A stretch of 21,531 nt of DNA from Flavobacterium sp. (GTDB lineage: Bacteria; Bacteroidota; Bacteroidia; Flavobacteriales; Flavobacteriaceae). The stretch is from the NCBI GenBank assembly GCA_030150335.1, contig JASLGC010000147.1, positions 1 to 21,531 on the forward strand, in the 5' to 3' direction. A program made the translations under genes and the position numbers. The notes below the pieces were generated by a model. The model did no database searches and was not told the origin of the DNA. It saw only the letters and a list, made by a program, of their open reading frames with translations. Positions 13,642 to 21,402 of this stretch are shown here, one piece after another (position 1 is the stretch's first letter; the number at the start of each line of letters is the position of its first letter).

Positions 13642-15477
13642 CTACTCATTCAGAGTCTTTAAAAAATCATCGTTATTATCCGTTTTTCTAATATTATCAA
13701 TAATAGAAGTCATTGCTTCTACTGAATTCATATCATCCATTACCTTACGCATAACCCAAAGACGTTGTAATGCAGATTTATCTAATAACAAATCATCACG
13801 TCTTGTACTTGATGAAGTAATGTCAATTGCAGGGAAAATACGCTTATTAGATAGTTTTCTATCCAATTGAAGCTCCATATTACCCGTACCTTTAAATTCT
13901 TCAAAGATAACCTCATCCATTTTTGAACCAGTATCCACAAGCGCAGTAGCAATAATACTCAACGAACCACCATTTTCAATGTTACGTGCAGCACCAAAGA
14001 AACGTTTTGGTTTTTGAAGCGCATTCGCATCAACCCCTCCACTTAATACTTTACCTGAAGCAGGTTGTACAGTATTATAAGCACGAGCTAAACGCGTAAT
14101 AGAATCTAATAAAATAACTACATCATGTCCACACTCCACTAAACGCTTTGCTTTTTCCAAAACAATATTCGCTACTTTCACGTGTCTTTCTGCAGGCTCA
14201 TCAAATGTTGAAGCAATTACCTCAGCATCTACACTTCTTTGCATATCTGTAACCTCCTCTGGACGTTCGTCAATTAAAAGAACAATTAGATAAGCCTCTG
14301 GATGATTAGCAGCAATAGCATTTGCCACCTCTTTTAACAACATTGTTTTACCCGTTTTTGGTTGAGCAACGATCATACCACGTTGTCCTTTACCAATAGG
14401 CGCAAACATATCCATTATACGAGTTGAAACTGTACTTCTTCTTCCATCAAGATTAAACTTCTCTTGAGGGAATAATGGTGTTAAGTGCTCAAAAGAAACA
14501 CGGTCACGCACTGCTTGAGGGTCATGTCCATTAATCTTTAATACTCTTACTAACGGGAAGAACTTCTCTCCTTCTTTTGGAGGTCTTACCACACCTTTTA
14601 CAGTATCCCCTGTTTTTAAACCAAACAATCTAATTTGAGATTGAGATAAATAGATATCGTCAGGAGAAGATAAGTAGTTGTAATCTGCAGAACGCAGGAA
14701 TCCATAACCATCAGGCATCATTTCAAGAACACCTTCACTTTCAATAATACCATCAAACTCATAATCTGGTTCTCTGTAATTATTGCGTTTATTATGTTGG
14801 TTATTTTTATTTTGCTGATTGTTATTGTTGTTTTGATTCTTTCTGTTTTGATCAGAATCATTGCTTTGACTTACTTCAGCAATAACATTTGCTTCTGGCG
14901 CATTTGATTGATTATCTTGTGTAGCAGAAACTGGTTTGTTATCAGAAACCTCAGCAGTATTTCTATTTTGATTTTTAAAATCTCTCTTTTGAGAATCACG
15001 GCGATTAGAATCATCACCTTTCTTTTTATTAAATTCCCTTTTGTTCTCACGGTTATGAGCAGGCTTTGATTCCCTTACCTCTTCCGTTTTCACATCTGTG
15101 CTTGCTGCATCAGCTTGCACTCTCGGTTCATTTTTTTTAACAACGGGTTTTCTTTCGTTTTTTTCAGCAATAACCTGAGAAGCCTTTTCTATTTTCGTTC
15201 CTAATTTACTATCCTCTTCTTGAGGTTTATTAAATCTGGGACGTTTCGACTTTTCGTTAGACTCAACTATCTCCTTTGTTGCAGCTTTCTTAGGATTAAC
15301 AGCATTCGCTTCTTTCACATTTTCTTTAGCAACATTGGAATCTGCTTTTTGATTACCTAAAATTTGCGCGATAAGTTCATCTTTTTTCAAAGAAGCGACC
15401 TTAGCAATTTTCGCCTTTTTAGCAATCTCCTGAAGGTCAGCAACCTTCATTTTTTTTAATTCGGAAATATCAAACAT
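13642..15477 (-). CDS. rho: Transcription termination factor Rho with long disordered insertion
   Basis: A 611-residue Rho, about 190 longer than the 419-residue E. coli protein. The N-terminal Rho_N helical domain is at 1-42. Residues about 43-238 are a low-complexity insertion rich in K, N, E, Q, S and R, ending in an Asn/Gln/Lys-rich stretch (about 203-233). The RNA-binding cold-shock-like domain follows (about 242-318, with GYGFLRS). The ATPase core has Walker A AQPKTGKT (371-378), Walker B VVILLDS (453-459), the Q/R-loop region SGKVLSGGVDANAL (474-487) and the arginine-finger region SSTRRDD (556-562). It forms the RNA translocase ring that ends transcription. Such insertions are usual in Bacteroidota, and one in Bacteroides thetaiotaomicron Rho has been reported to drive phase separation. 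A hairpin lies in the upstream region (15547-15572). Confidence 0.96.
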   Translation of the reverse strand: MFDISELKKMKVADLQEIAKKAKIAKVASLKKDELIAQILGNQKADSNVAKENVKEANAVNPKKAATKEIVESNEKSKRPRFNKPQEEDSKLGTKIEKASQVIAEKNERKPVVKKNEPRVQADAASTDVKTEEVRESKPAHNRENKREFNKKKGDDSNRRDSQKRDFKNQNRNTAEVSDNKPVSATQDNQSNAPEANVIAEVSQSNDSDQNRKNQNNNNNQQNKNNQHNKRNNYREPDYEFDGIIESEGVLEMMPDGYGFLRSADYNYLSSPDDIYLSQSQIRLFGLKTGDTVKGVVRPPKEGEKFFPLVRVLKINGHDPQAVRDRVSFEHLTPLFPQEKFNLDGRRSTVSTRIMDMFAPIGKGQRGMIVAQPKTGKTMLLKEVANAIAANHPEAYLIVLLIDERPEEVTDMQRSVDAEVIASTFDEPAERHVKVANIVLEKAKRLVECGHDVVILLDSITRLARAYNTVQPASGKVLSGGVDANALQKPKRFFGAARNIENGGSLSIIATALVDTGSKMDEVIFEEFKGTGNMELQLDRKLSNKRIFPAIDITSSSTRRDDLLLDKSALQRLWVMRKVMDDMNSVEAMTSIIDNIRKTDNNDDFLKTLNE

Positions 15478-15546
15478 AAAAATGTTTATAGATTATAAAA
15501 ATATTGAGTTATATATTTTAAATAAGATGGGAATTTAAAATAGAAT

Positions 15547-15572
15547 TGCCGTATTATGAAGAACTTACGGCA
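15547..15572 (-). promoter_or_regulatory. Hairpin in the rho upstream region
   Basis: TGCCGTA (15547-15553) pairs with TACGGCA (15566-15572) around a 12-nt loop, about 70 nt before the rho ATG. There is no T run after it on the minus strand, so it is not a standard terminator. If the weak -7 box TAATATTG (minus strand, 15587-15580) is the rho promoter, the hairpin would lie at the 5' end of the mRNA. Its role is unknown. Confidence 0.4.
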
Positions 15573-15634
15573 GTACTGATGCAATATTACGAATTAATTT
15601 TTATAAACAATAGGTTTTTATAAAAAAGAAACGT

Positions 15635-15642
15635 TATTTTTG
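15635..15642 (+). promoter_or_regulatory. -7 promoter box of the DUF4293 gene
   Basis: TATTTTTG is a full TAnnTTTG match, about 20 nt upstream of the ATG at 15663. Confidence 0.55.
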
Positions 15643-15662
15643 TAATTCATTTTTTACAAATC

Positions 15663-16079
15663 ATGTTACAAAGAATTCAAACTGTTTACTTAATCATCGT
15701 TTTTGTACTTGTAGGTGTTTTACCATTTGTATTTCCATTGTGGACTAATGCAGAAAGTACAGATATTTATGCGATGCATATACCAATGTTTACTATCTTA
15801 TTCGGATTGTCAGTTGCTTTGACAGTAGTGGGAATCTTAGGATACAACAACAGAAAAAGACAGTTTGTAATCAATCGTTTGAATATAATATTAAATTTTA
15901 TACTAATAGGATTATTTGTATTCCGATCACTAAACATATCTGGAGAAACTTCGTTAGCAGTTTCAGAGAAAGGTATTGGGATGTTCCTCCCTATTATTTC
16001 TATCCTGTTTCTTGTATTAGCAAACAGAGCCATTAAAAAGGATGAGGATCTCGTAAAATCAGTAGATCGATTAAGATAA
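15663..16079 (+). CDS. DUF4293 domain-containing integral membrane protein
   Basis: A 138-residue protein with four predicted membrane helices (about 8-26, 41-60, 72-90 and 105-120) and a charged tail (KKDEDLVKSVDRLR). It starts MLQRIQTVYL, the characteristic N-terminus of DUF4293, a family confined largely to Bacteroidota. No catalytic residues are evident and the role is unknown. It is divergent from rho, a conserved arrangement in Flavobacteria as far as I recall. It has its own -7 box and a strong terminator shared with the convergent phosphoesterase gene. Helix spacing and length are normal for the family. Confidence 0.87.
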   Translation: MLQRIQTVYLIIVFVLVGVLPFVFPLWTNAESTDIYAMHIPMFTILFGLSVALTVVGILGYNNRKRQFVINRLNIILNFILIGLFVFRSLNISGETSLAVSEKGIGMFLPIISILFLVLANRAIKKDEDLVKSVDRLR

Positions 16080-16104
16080 ACCTAACATCTTAGTTTATTA
16101 GTGC

Positions 16105-16140
16105 GTTAAAAAAGCCGAACTTTTACAGTTCGGCTTTTTT
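16105..16140. terminator. Bidirectional terminator between DUF4293 and the phosphoesterase gene
   Basis: AAAAAAGCCGAAC (16108-16120) pairs with GTTCGGCTTTTTT (16128-16140) around a 7-nt loop, giving T runs on both strands. One arm (16128-16140) is inside the last codons of the convergent gene, whose stop codon (16123-16125) is in the loop. Confidence 0.88.
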
Positions 16141-16632
16141 GTTTTTAGACCATTCTATTATTTCTAAATCACTAATCTTTCCTTGGTCAATCTTGAAACG
16201 CAACATTGTTCGCACTTGATGAAAACCACTAATACCTGCCGCACCAGGATTGATATGCAAAACATTCAACATTTGGTCATACTGCACTTTTAAGATATGC
16301 GAATGTCCACAGATGTATATTCCCGGATGTTCTGTCATTATACGCTGCTTCACACTCGCTTTATACTTCCCTGGATATCCTCCAATGTGAATCATATAAA
16401 CCTTCATCCCTTCACAATCAAAAATCTGTTCTTCCGGAAACTCCAATCTCGCCTCTGCTCCATCTATATTTCCATATACAGCACGCAATGGCTTTACCTT
16501 CTTAATTGTATCAGTTACTGCTAAATCTCCAATATCTCCAGCATGCCATACCTCATCAGCTTGCGCCACATATTTCATAATGTGGTCATCTATGCAACTA
16601 TGGGTGTCGGACAACAATAGTATATTTTTCAC
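16123..16632 (-). CDS. Metallophosphoesterase, YfcE/MJ0936 family
   Basis: A 169-residue calcineurin-like phosphodiesterase. All metal-binding motifs are present: SDTHS (8-12), GDIGD (32-36), GNID (54-57), IHIGG with H82 (81-85), CGHSH (108-112) and HINPGAAG (126-133). Members hydrolyse phosphodiesters in vitro using two divalent metals; the natural substrate is usually unknown. The C-terminal codons (KNKKAEL) run into the bidirectional terminator. It is the next gene downstream of the M64 peptidase on the same strand, but a hairpin at 16655-16680 separates them, and it converges with DUF4293. The start at 16632 (MKNILLLSDTH) is standard for the family. Confidence 0.92.
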   Translation of the reverse strand: MKNILLLSDTHSCIDDHIMKYVAQADEVWHAGDIGDLAVTDTIKKVKPLRAVYGNIDGAEARLEFPEEQIFDCEGMKVYMIHIGGYPGKYKASVKQRIMTEHPGIYICGHSHILKVQYDQMLNVLHINPGAAGISGFHQVRTMLRFKIDQGKISDLEIIEWSKNKKAEL

Positions 16633-16654
16633 TTCTCTTTCTTATTTAAAACAA

Positions 16655-16680
16655 GAAAGCTCCTCAACCGAGAAGCTTTC
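16655..16680 (-). terminator. Terminator of the M64 peptidase gene
   Basis: GAAAGCT (16655-16661) pairs with AGCTTTC (16674-16680), with an inner CTC/GAG pairing after one mismatch and a 4-nt loop. On the minus strand it is followed by TTGTTTT, a modest T tract. It lies just past the peptidase stop at 16689. Confidence 0.65.
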
Positions 16681-16688
16681 CATGATGA

Positions 16689-17957
16689 TTACTCTGTATA
16701 GAACAAAATTAACTCTTCTATCGCATTCTGACAAACTGGACAGAACTCTGGATATTGATTTGTTTTCATTCTACAATCCAGTGTTCCTTTATATATCTTT
16801 CTACCCGCTAATCCCTCATAAGCCCCAATTGGGTATTTCTTGACATCCTTAGCATCTGTAGGCACTGGCGTACCTTTCTTTAGCATTTTTTTCCACTTAC
16901 TATCAAAGTCCACAAGCGTAGTTATATTCTTCTCCCAAGGTTCGCTCTCATTAGATATTAAATCACTCAAAACATCTTGTTCGTAAAAATACTCATCTGC
17001 TAATCCAGCAAAACTATGACCAAATTCATGCACTACAACTGGTTTAAAATCTTTATTCCCCGTAGTCGTTAATGTATATGAATTGTAAATCCCTCCACCG
17101 CCATATACATCTGTATTTGCTAAGATAATGATGTGCTCATAAGGAATTCCCGCTAACACATCGTGTAACTTCTTGATGCGATTTGTCGTTAAATAACGCT
17201 CCGAATAGAAGGTATCAAAATTAGATTCAACCGCTGTTTTCTTCCACTCTCCTTTTCGAGGCACACTCACCCCAGAATCCAACGAATTACTTTTTACAGC
17301 GATGAAATTGAAATTATCTGCAAACTTCCCAAATGGCTTATGCTTCAAAATCTCCTCTATAGAAACCTTTGCTGCATTCATAAACTTATCCATTTCTCCT
17401 TCTTGGAATCCCTCTGCTACAAATACAACATTAATCGCTTTGTTACTATCCTTTGCCTTATGCAAGTACACATGCTCCGTTACATCAGTCAATCCCTTTT
17501 GATGAATCAGCATATCTGTTGGGTCAACATGGTGTATCAATTTATCCTTTTCCTCCCCTTTTTCATCAAACAACACAAGTTCAATGCGCGCTTTATTCTT
17601 AGGAAAGGGCACTAAAAAAACATTTTCAAAACTCTTCGTTGTACGTTGTGCTTCTTCTGTTGACAACCACTCTTGAAATAACGTACTAAAGCTATTGGTA
17701 TAGATTAGTAGATTGCTTTGTTCATCATAAACGCGTACTTGTCCATTTCCTTTTAATGCATTCTCGTTTAAATGATGCGTTCTCCCTGCCCATTGCGGAT
17801 AAGACACTAATTCGTCTAACAATATAAATTGGCGATTTACATCTCCTCCAAATACGTAGTCTAATCGCAATGTTTTATCTTCGAAATACTGCTTAAATTC
17901 TTGTGCACTGACCATCGCACTAAAACACAATGCCATCAGTAGAAATATTTTTTTCAT
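16689..17957 (-). CDS. Secreted M64-family metallopeptidase (IgA peptidase-like)
   Basis: A 422-residue protein with a signal peptide (1-18, cleavage probably after VSA; AQE follows). An M64 N-terminal beta domain spans about 20-160. The catalytic domain carries the zinc motif HEFGHSFAGLADE (310-322; H310, E311, H314 and D321). The conserved C-terminal cysteine segment LDCRMKTNQYPEFCPVCQNA (393-412) is present. The family is named for a Clostridium IgA protease, but most Bacteroidota members have unknown targets, so immunoglobulin cleavage should not be assumed. No lipobox and no type IX secretion C-terminal domain are seen, so a periplasmic location is the default reading. It is a single-gene unit with a 645-bp gene-poor region upstream. 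Confidence 0.92.
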   Translation of the reverse strand: MKKIFLLMALCFSAMVSAQEFKQYFEDKTLRLDYVFGGDVNRQFILLDELVSYPQWAGRTHHLNENALKGNGQVRVYDEQSNLLIYTNSFSTLFQEWLSTEEAQRTTKSFENVFLVPFPKNKARIELVLFDEKGEEKDKLIHHVDPTDMLIHQKGLTDVTEHVYLHKAKDSNKAINVVFVAEGFQEGEMDKFMNAAKVSIEEILKHKPFGKFADNFNFIAVKSNSLDSGVSVPRKGEWKKTAVESNFDTFYSERYLTTNRIKKLHDVLAGIPYEHIIILANTDVYGGGGIYNSYTLTTTGNKDFKPVVVHEFGHSFAGLADEYFYEQDVLSDLISNESEPWEKNITTLVDFDSKWKKMLKKGTPVPTDAKDVKKYPIGAYEGLAGRKIYKGTLDCRMKTNQYPEFCPVCQNAIEELILFYTE

Positions 17958-18068
17958 CTTGTTGTTTGGTTAGTAAAAGGTAAAAATAGAAATTATTTAC
18001 CAACTTATTTTCTTATCCATCCATCTTTAGCTTAATTGTATCGTGCAACATGAAGTAACTTCTTTTCA

Positions 18069-18097
18069 CAATATCTCAACTACTCCAATATCTCAAC
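18069..18097 (+). repeat. 12-bp direct repeat CAATATCTCAAC, two copies
   Basis: Identical copies at 18069-18080 and 18086-18097, spaced 17 bp start to start. No known site is recognised; it could be chance or a leftover of a local duplication. Confidence 0.5.
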
Positions 18098-18320
18098 CGA
18101 ATTACAAAATACCTATCCCACATAAATTAGCTCTGAGAAAGACATCGTTATACTTACATCCATTTCTTCTCGCAATGAAAATCACATTCTTATTTTTCAC
18201 AAATCGATTCTATTACTTACAACTCCCAACACATCTTTCTTCTATCAAAATTTTTATGCACATACAACAAATTGACCCATCCTGAAATAACTGTACAGCT
18301 TTAGTAGAATGTGACATCTT

Positions 18321-18364
18321 TGTATAGTCTATGTATAGTGTATGTATAGTCAATGTATAGTTCT
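18321..18364 (+). repeat. 11-bp tandem array, four copies of TGTATAGTnnA
   Basis: Copies start at 18321, 18332, 18343 and 18354. The first eight bases TGTATAGT are identical in all four; the remaining three vary (CTA, GTA, CAA, TCT). A fifth copy lies in inverted orientation at 18399-18413: its 15 bases are the exact reverse complement of 18332-18346. The period is about one helical turn, so all boxes face the same side of the DNA. It is 240 bp upstream of the truA start. Confidence 0.75.
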
Positions 18365-18570
18365 TATGTAAAATTTTACAATCACTCCACATAAATACTA
18401 CATACACTATACAATCTAACAAAATAACACTAACATAGAGTTGAAGATGGGATAATTATATTTATTACAACCTATCCGTCGTTGTCTCATTCTATATTCT
18501 TGTCCCTCCAACTTACAAGGCAGAAAACTAATTTTATAATAACATAAACAGCCTAATCGTCTTTTTAAAG

Positions 18571-18578
18571 TATATTTG
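18571..18578 (+). promoter_or_regulatory. -7 promoter box of truA
   Basis: TATATTTG is a full TAnnTTTG match, ending 24 nt before the TTG at 18603. Because it overlaps the TTG at 18576, it excludes that codon as a translation start and supports 18603. Confidence 0.6.
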
Positions 18579-18602
18579 CTCTTTGTAAAAAACAGATTCA
18601 CT

Positions 18603-19340
18603 TTGAGATACTTTTTAGAATTCGCTTATAACGGAACTCATTATCACGGTTGGCAACTACAACCGAATACTAAAACGGTACAAGAAACGCTTACTCACGC
18701 TATTTCTACCCTACTTCGCAAACCTATTGAGCTTGTAGGAGCAGGAAGAACTGACGCGGGTGTTCATGCTAAACAGATGTATGCACACTTTGATTATGAT
18801 GAAACTTTTGACAAAATAAAGTTGATTCAAAAAATGAATTCTTTTTTACCTGAAGATATTGTAGTATTTGATATACATACGGTAGCTGACGATGCACACG
18901 CTCGCTTTGATGCAACTGCTCGTACGTATGAATATCACATGCATTTATTCAAAGATGCTTTTTGCAATGACCTGAGTTTTTACCACTTCAGACCATTAAA
19001 TATTCCTTTGATGAATGAAGCTGCTAAAATCTTATTTGAATATGAAGACTTTGAGTGTTTTTCAAAAACACATACAGATGTTTTTACATTCAATTGTACA
19101 ATTTACAAAGCTGAATGGGAAGTAAAAGACAACAATAAATTAGTCTTTACTGTTTCAGCAAACCGCTTTCTTCGCAATATGGTACGTGCTATAGTGGGTA
19201 CTTTAATCAATGTTGGTTTAGAAAAAATCACTTTAGACGATTTCAGAAAAATCATCGAAAGTAAAAACAGAGGAAATGCGGGATTTTCAGTTCCTGGAAA
19301 GGGACTATTTTTAACTAAAGTAAGTTATCCTTATTTATGA
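18603..19340 (+). CDS. truA: tRNA pseudouridine synthase A (TruA), TTG start
   Basis: About 245 residues. TruA converts uridines 38-40 of the tRNA anticodon arm to pseudouridine. From this start the N-terminus is (M)RYFLEFAYNGTHYHGWQLQ, which matches the family's usual MRYxxxFxYNGxxYxGWQ. The catalytic loop VGAGRTDAGVHA has its Asp at about 51. RTYEYHM and RFLRNMVRAIVGTL follow, and the end GFSVPGKGLFLTKVSYP is intact. No ATG is available near the N-terminus. The frame is open from a TTG at 18576, but that codon is in the -7 box, so the TTG at 18603 is the better choice. The stop overlaps the next gene's start by 4 bp (ATGA), which implies translational coupling with the ABC exporter. Confidence 0.92.
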   Translation: MRYFLEFAYNGTHYHGWQLQPNTKTVQETLTHAISTLLRKPIELVGAGRTDAGVHAKQMYAHFDYDETFDKIKLIQKMNSFLPEDIVVFDIHTVADDAHARFDATARTYEYHMHLFKDAFCNDLSFYHFRPLNIPLMNEAAKILFEYEDFECFSKTHTDVFTFNCTIYKAEWEVKDNNKLVFTVSANRFLRNMVRAIVGTLINVGLEKITLDDFRKIIESKNRGNAGFSVPGKGLFLTKVSYPYL

Positions 19341-21091
19341 AACGAATCAAATCTATATCACTACAGAAAATATTAAACTTCGCTAAGCCTTATAAAAAGC
19401 GATTTAATTGGGTGGTGGTATTTGCTATAGCCTTATCTGTGTTTGCTGCTATACGTCCGTATATGCTAAAGCTAACAGTGGATGAGTATGTACAGAAACA
19501 AGACAAAACAGGACTTCTACTTTATGTAGGTTTAATGGGACTTGTATTATTATTCGAAGTTTCTTCTCAATTCTTCTTTACCTATTGGGCAAATTGGTTA
19601 GGACAAGATATCGTGAAGGATATTAGAGAGAAACTATTTGATAAAATCATCAGTTTTAGAATGCGCTATTTTGACAACGAACCTGTTGGAAAATTAGTAA
19701 CGCGTTCGGTTTCTGATATTGAATCTATTGCAAGTATTTTTAGCCAAGGACTTTTCATGATTGTCAGCGACTTGCTAAAAATGTTTGTTGTACTGTGCAT
19801 CATGTTCTATATGAACTGGAAATTGAGCTGTATCGTATTGGTAGCAATGCCTATCTTACTTTACGCTACTCGTATTTTCCAATTGAAAATGAAAACTGCT
19901 TTTCAAGAAGTACGTACACAGATTTCTAACTTAAATACCTTTGTACAAGAGCGATTAACAGGGATGAAAATCGTTCAATTGTTTACAAGAGAAAAAATTG
20001 AATACGAGAAGTTCAAAGAGATAAACCAAAAGCACAACCAAGCTTGGCTAAAGAACATTATGTATAACTCTATCTTCTTCCCTATTGCAGATATTGTGTC
20101 GTCTTTGACATTAGGTTTTGTGATTTGGTACGGAGGGATGTCTATCGTGAATGGTGATAACCTGACTACTTTTGGGGATTTGTTTGCTTATACAATGTTG
20201 ATTACCATGCTTTTCAACCCATTGCGTCAGATTGCTGATAAATTCAATGTTATGCAAATGGGAATTATCGCGGCAGAACGCGTTTTTGAAGAACTTGAAT
20301 TGGATGAAGTTATTGAGGACAAAGGAACTATCGTTGCCCCGCAATTTAAAGGTCATATCGAAATGAAGGATGTTCGCTTTAGCTACATTCCAGAAATTCA
20401 AATATTGAAAGGGATTAACCTTGAAATTGAACCTGGTAAAACTATTGCAATTGTAGGTTCGTCAGGAGCTGGAAAATCGACAATTATCAATCTATTGAAT
20501 CGTTTTTACGACATTGATAGTGGTTCTATTAAGATTGATGGTACAGATATCAACGAGTTTAAATTGGATTCGCTAAGAAAGCAAATTGCCGTAGTTCTAC
20601 AAGATGTATTCTTGTTTAGCGATAGTATTTTCAACAATATTACGCTCCACAATCCAAACATCAGCAGAGCAGATGTAATTAAAGCCGCTAAGACAATTGG
20701 TATTCATCATTTCATTGAAAGCCTACCTGGTGGTTATGATTACAATGTAAAAGAAAGAGGGATTATGTTATCGTCAGGACAAAGACAGCTAATTGCTTTC
20801 TTACGTGCGTATGTGAGTAACCCGAGTATTCTAATCTTGGATGAGGCTACTTCTTCTATTGATACTCACTCAGAGGAATTACTTCAAAATGCTACGGACC
20901 ATTTAACGAAAGGACGTACATCAATTATTATCGCACACCGTTTGGCAACGATTGTCAACGCAGACCAAATCATTGTAATGGACAAAGGGCAGATAGTAGA
21001 AAAAGGAACACATAAAGAACTCCTTGAATTAGAAAATGGGTATTATAAAAACCTATATGATTCGCAGTTTAAAATTGCACAAGGAGCTTAA
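19337..21091 (+). CDS. ABC transporter, fused permease and ATP-binding domains (MsbA/MdlB-like)
   Basis: A 584-residue half-transporter that would work as a homo- or heterodimer in the inner membrane. The first 310 residues hold six predicted helices, with the conserved coupling-helix segment NTFVQERLTGMKIVQLFTRE (200-219). The nucleotide-binding domain has Walker A GSSGAGKST (374-382), Q-loop VVLQDVFLF (419-427), signature LSSGQRQ (478-484; Ser in place of the usual first Gly), Walker B ILILDEA (498-504), D-loop SSID (506-509) and H-loop H534. The closest general relatives export lipids, drugs or peptides; the substrate cannot be inferred. It is translationally coupled to truA, an arrangement seen in other Flavobacteria as I recall, and is followed by a terminator. 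Confidence 0.92.
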   Translation: MKRIKSISLQKILNFAKPYKKRFNWVVVFAIALSVFAAIRPYMLKLTVDEYVQKQDKTGLLLYVGLMGLVLLFEVSSQFFFTYWANWLGQDIVKDIREKLFDKIISFRMRYFDNEPVGKLVTRSVSDIESIASIFSQGLFMIVSDLLKMFVVLCIMFYMNWKLSCIVLVAMPILLYATRIFQLKMKTAFQEVRTQISNLNTFVQERLTGMKIVQLFTREKIEYEKFKEINQKHNQAWLKNIMYNSIFFPIADIVSSLTLGFVIWYGGMSIVNGDNLTTFGDLFAYTMLITMLFNPLRQIADKFNVMQMGIIAAERVFEELELDEVIEDKGTIVAPQFKGHIEMKDVRFSYIPEIQILKGINLEIEPGKTIAIVGSSGAGKSTIINLLNRFYDIDSGSIKIDGTDINEFKLDSLRKQIAVVLQDVFLFSDSIFNNITLHNPNISRADVIKAAKTIGIHHFIESLPGGYDYNVKERGIMLSSGQRQLIAFLRAYVSNPSILILDEATSSIDTHSEELLQNATDHLTKGRTSIIIAHRLATIVNADQIIVMDKGQIVEKGTHKELLELENGYYKNLYDSQFKIAQGA

Positions 21092-21101
21092 AATATCAAT
21101 T

Positions 21102-21132
21102 GAGGGAAAACAATGTTTTTCCTCTTTTTTTT
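21102..21132 (+). terminator. Terminator of the truA-ABC exporter operon
   Basis: GAGGGAAAA (21102-21110) pairs with TTTTTCCTC (21116-21124), nine pairs with one G-U in RNA, around CAATG. A run of eight T follows. Confidence 0.85.
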
Positions 21133-21174
21133 GCTCTATTCTTACAGCATGGATATTTATAGATTTTTTTTATT

Positions 21175-21196
21175 GTTATAGTTCTATAACGAACTA
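21175..21196. repeat. Overlapping inverted repeats upstream of lpdA
   Basis: GTTATAG-TT-CTATAAC (21175-21190) is a perfect 7+7 bp palindrome. It overlaps a second inverted repeat, TAGTTC (21179-21184) with GAACTA (21191-21196). The two cannot form at once. They lie in the 305-bp gap between the exporter terminator and lpdA. The rest of that gap shows only AT-rich sequence and a 9-bp direct repeat AAACCTTAA near 21305-21327. An operator is possible but unproven. Confidence 0.4.
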
Positions 21197-21402
21197 CCTT
21201 TTTTACTACTCTTGATTTAGTATGCTCACTATAAAACCTGCACATTTAGTACTAACTTTTTTATTGGATTAATAATAAAAAAGACTATTTACTAACAATT
21301 CTAAAAACCTTAAGATAGAAACCTTAAAGCCTATTCACAATTCATTAAAGTACAGCTGGTCAACTTTTCAATCTGAAAGTTTCAAGTAAGGAAATAAATG
21401 AT

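Larger units (their letters stand above)
17958..18602. other. Gene-poor region between the M64 peptidase and truA
   Basis: About 645 bp without a convincing gene. The open frames here (for example 18043-18285 plus and 18213-18422 minus) have no family signature, no recognisable promoter or ribosome-binding context, and improbable compositions. The stretch contains a 12-bp direct repeat (18069-18097), an 11-bp-period tandem array (18321-18364) with an inverted copy at 18399-18413, and the truA promoter near its right end. A weak -7 box for the peptidase gene (TATTTTTA on minus, near 17982-17990) is possible. Confidence 0.6.

Noticed and set aside
16689..17957. Type IX secretion target signal on the M64 peptidase
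   Set aside because: The C-terminus ends in the catalytic-domain helix (EELILFYTE) with no CTD-type beta-sandwich extension, so secretion by that system is not supported.
18043..18285. 80-codon open frame on the plus strand in the gene-poor region
   Set aside because: No family signature, improbable composition (many S, T, H, I, L, F), no promoter box or start context, and it overlaps antisense open frames of similar size. It is typical of AT-rich non-coding DNA.
18213..18601. Minus-strand open frames at 18213-18422 and 18416-18601
   Set aside because: They cross the tandem repeat array and the truA promoter, are rich in Cys, Tyr and Ile, and show no recognisable domain.
18576..18602. TTG at 18576 as truA start, adding nine residues
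   Set aside because: It lies inside the -7 box TATATTTG, and the extra residues precede the conserved TruA N-terminus.
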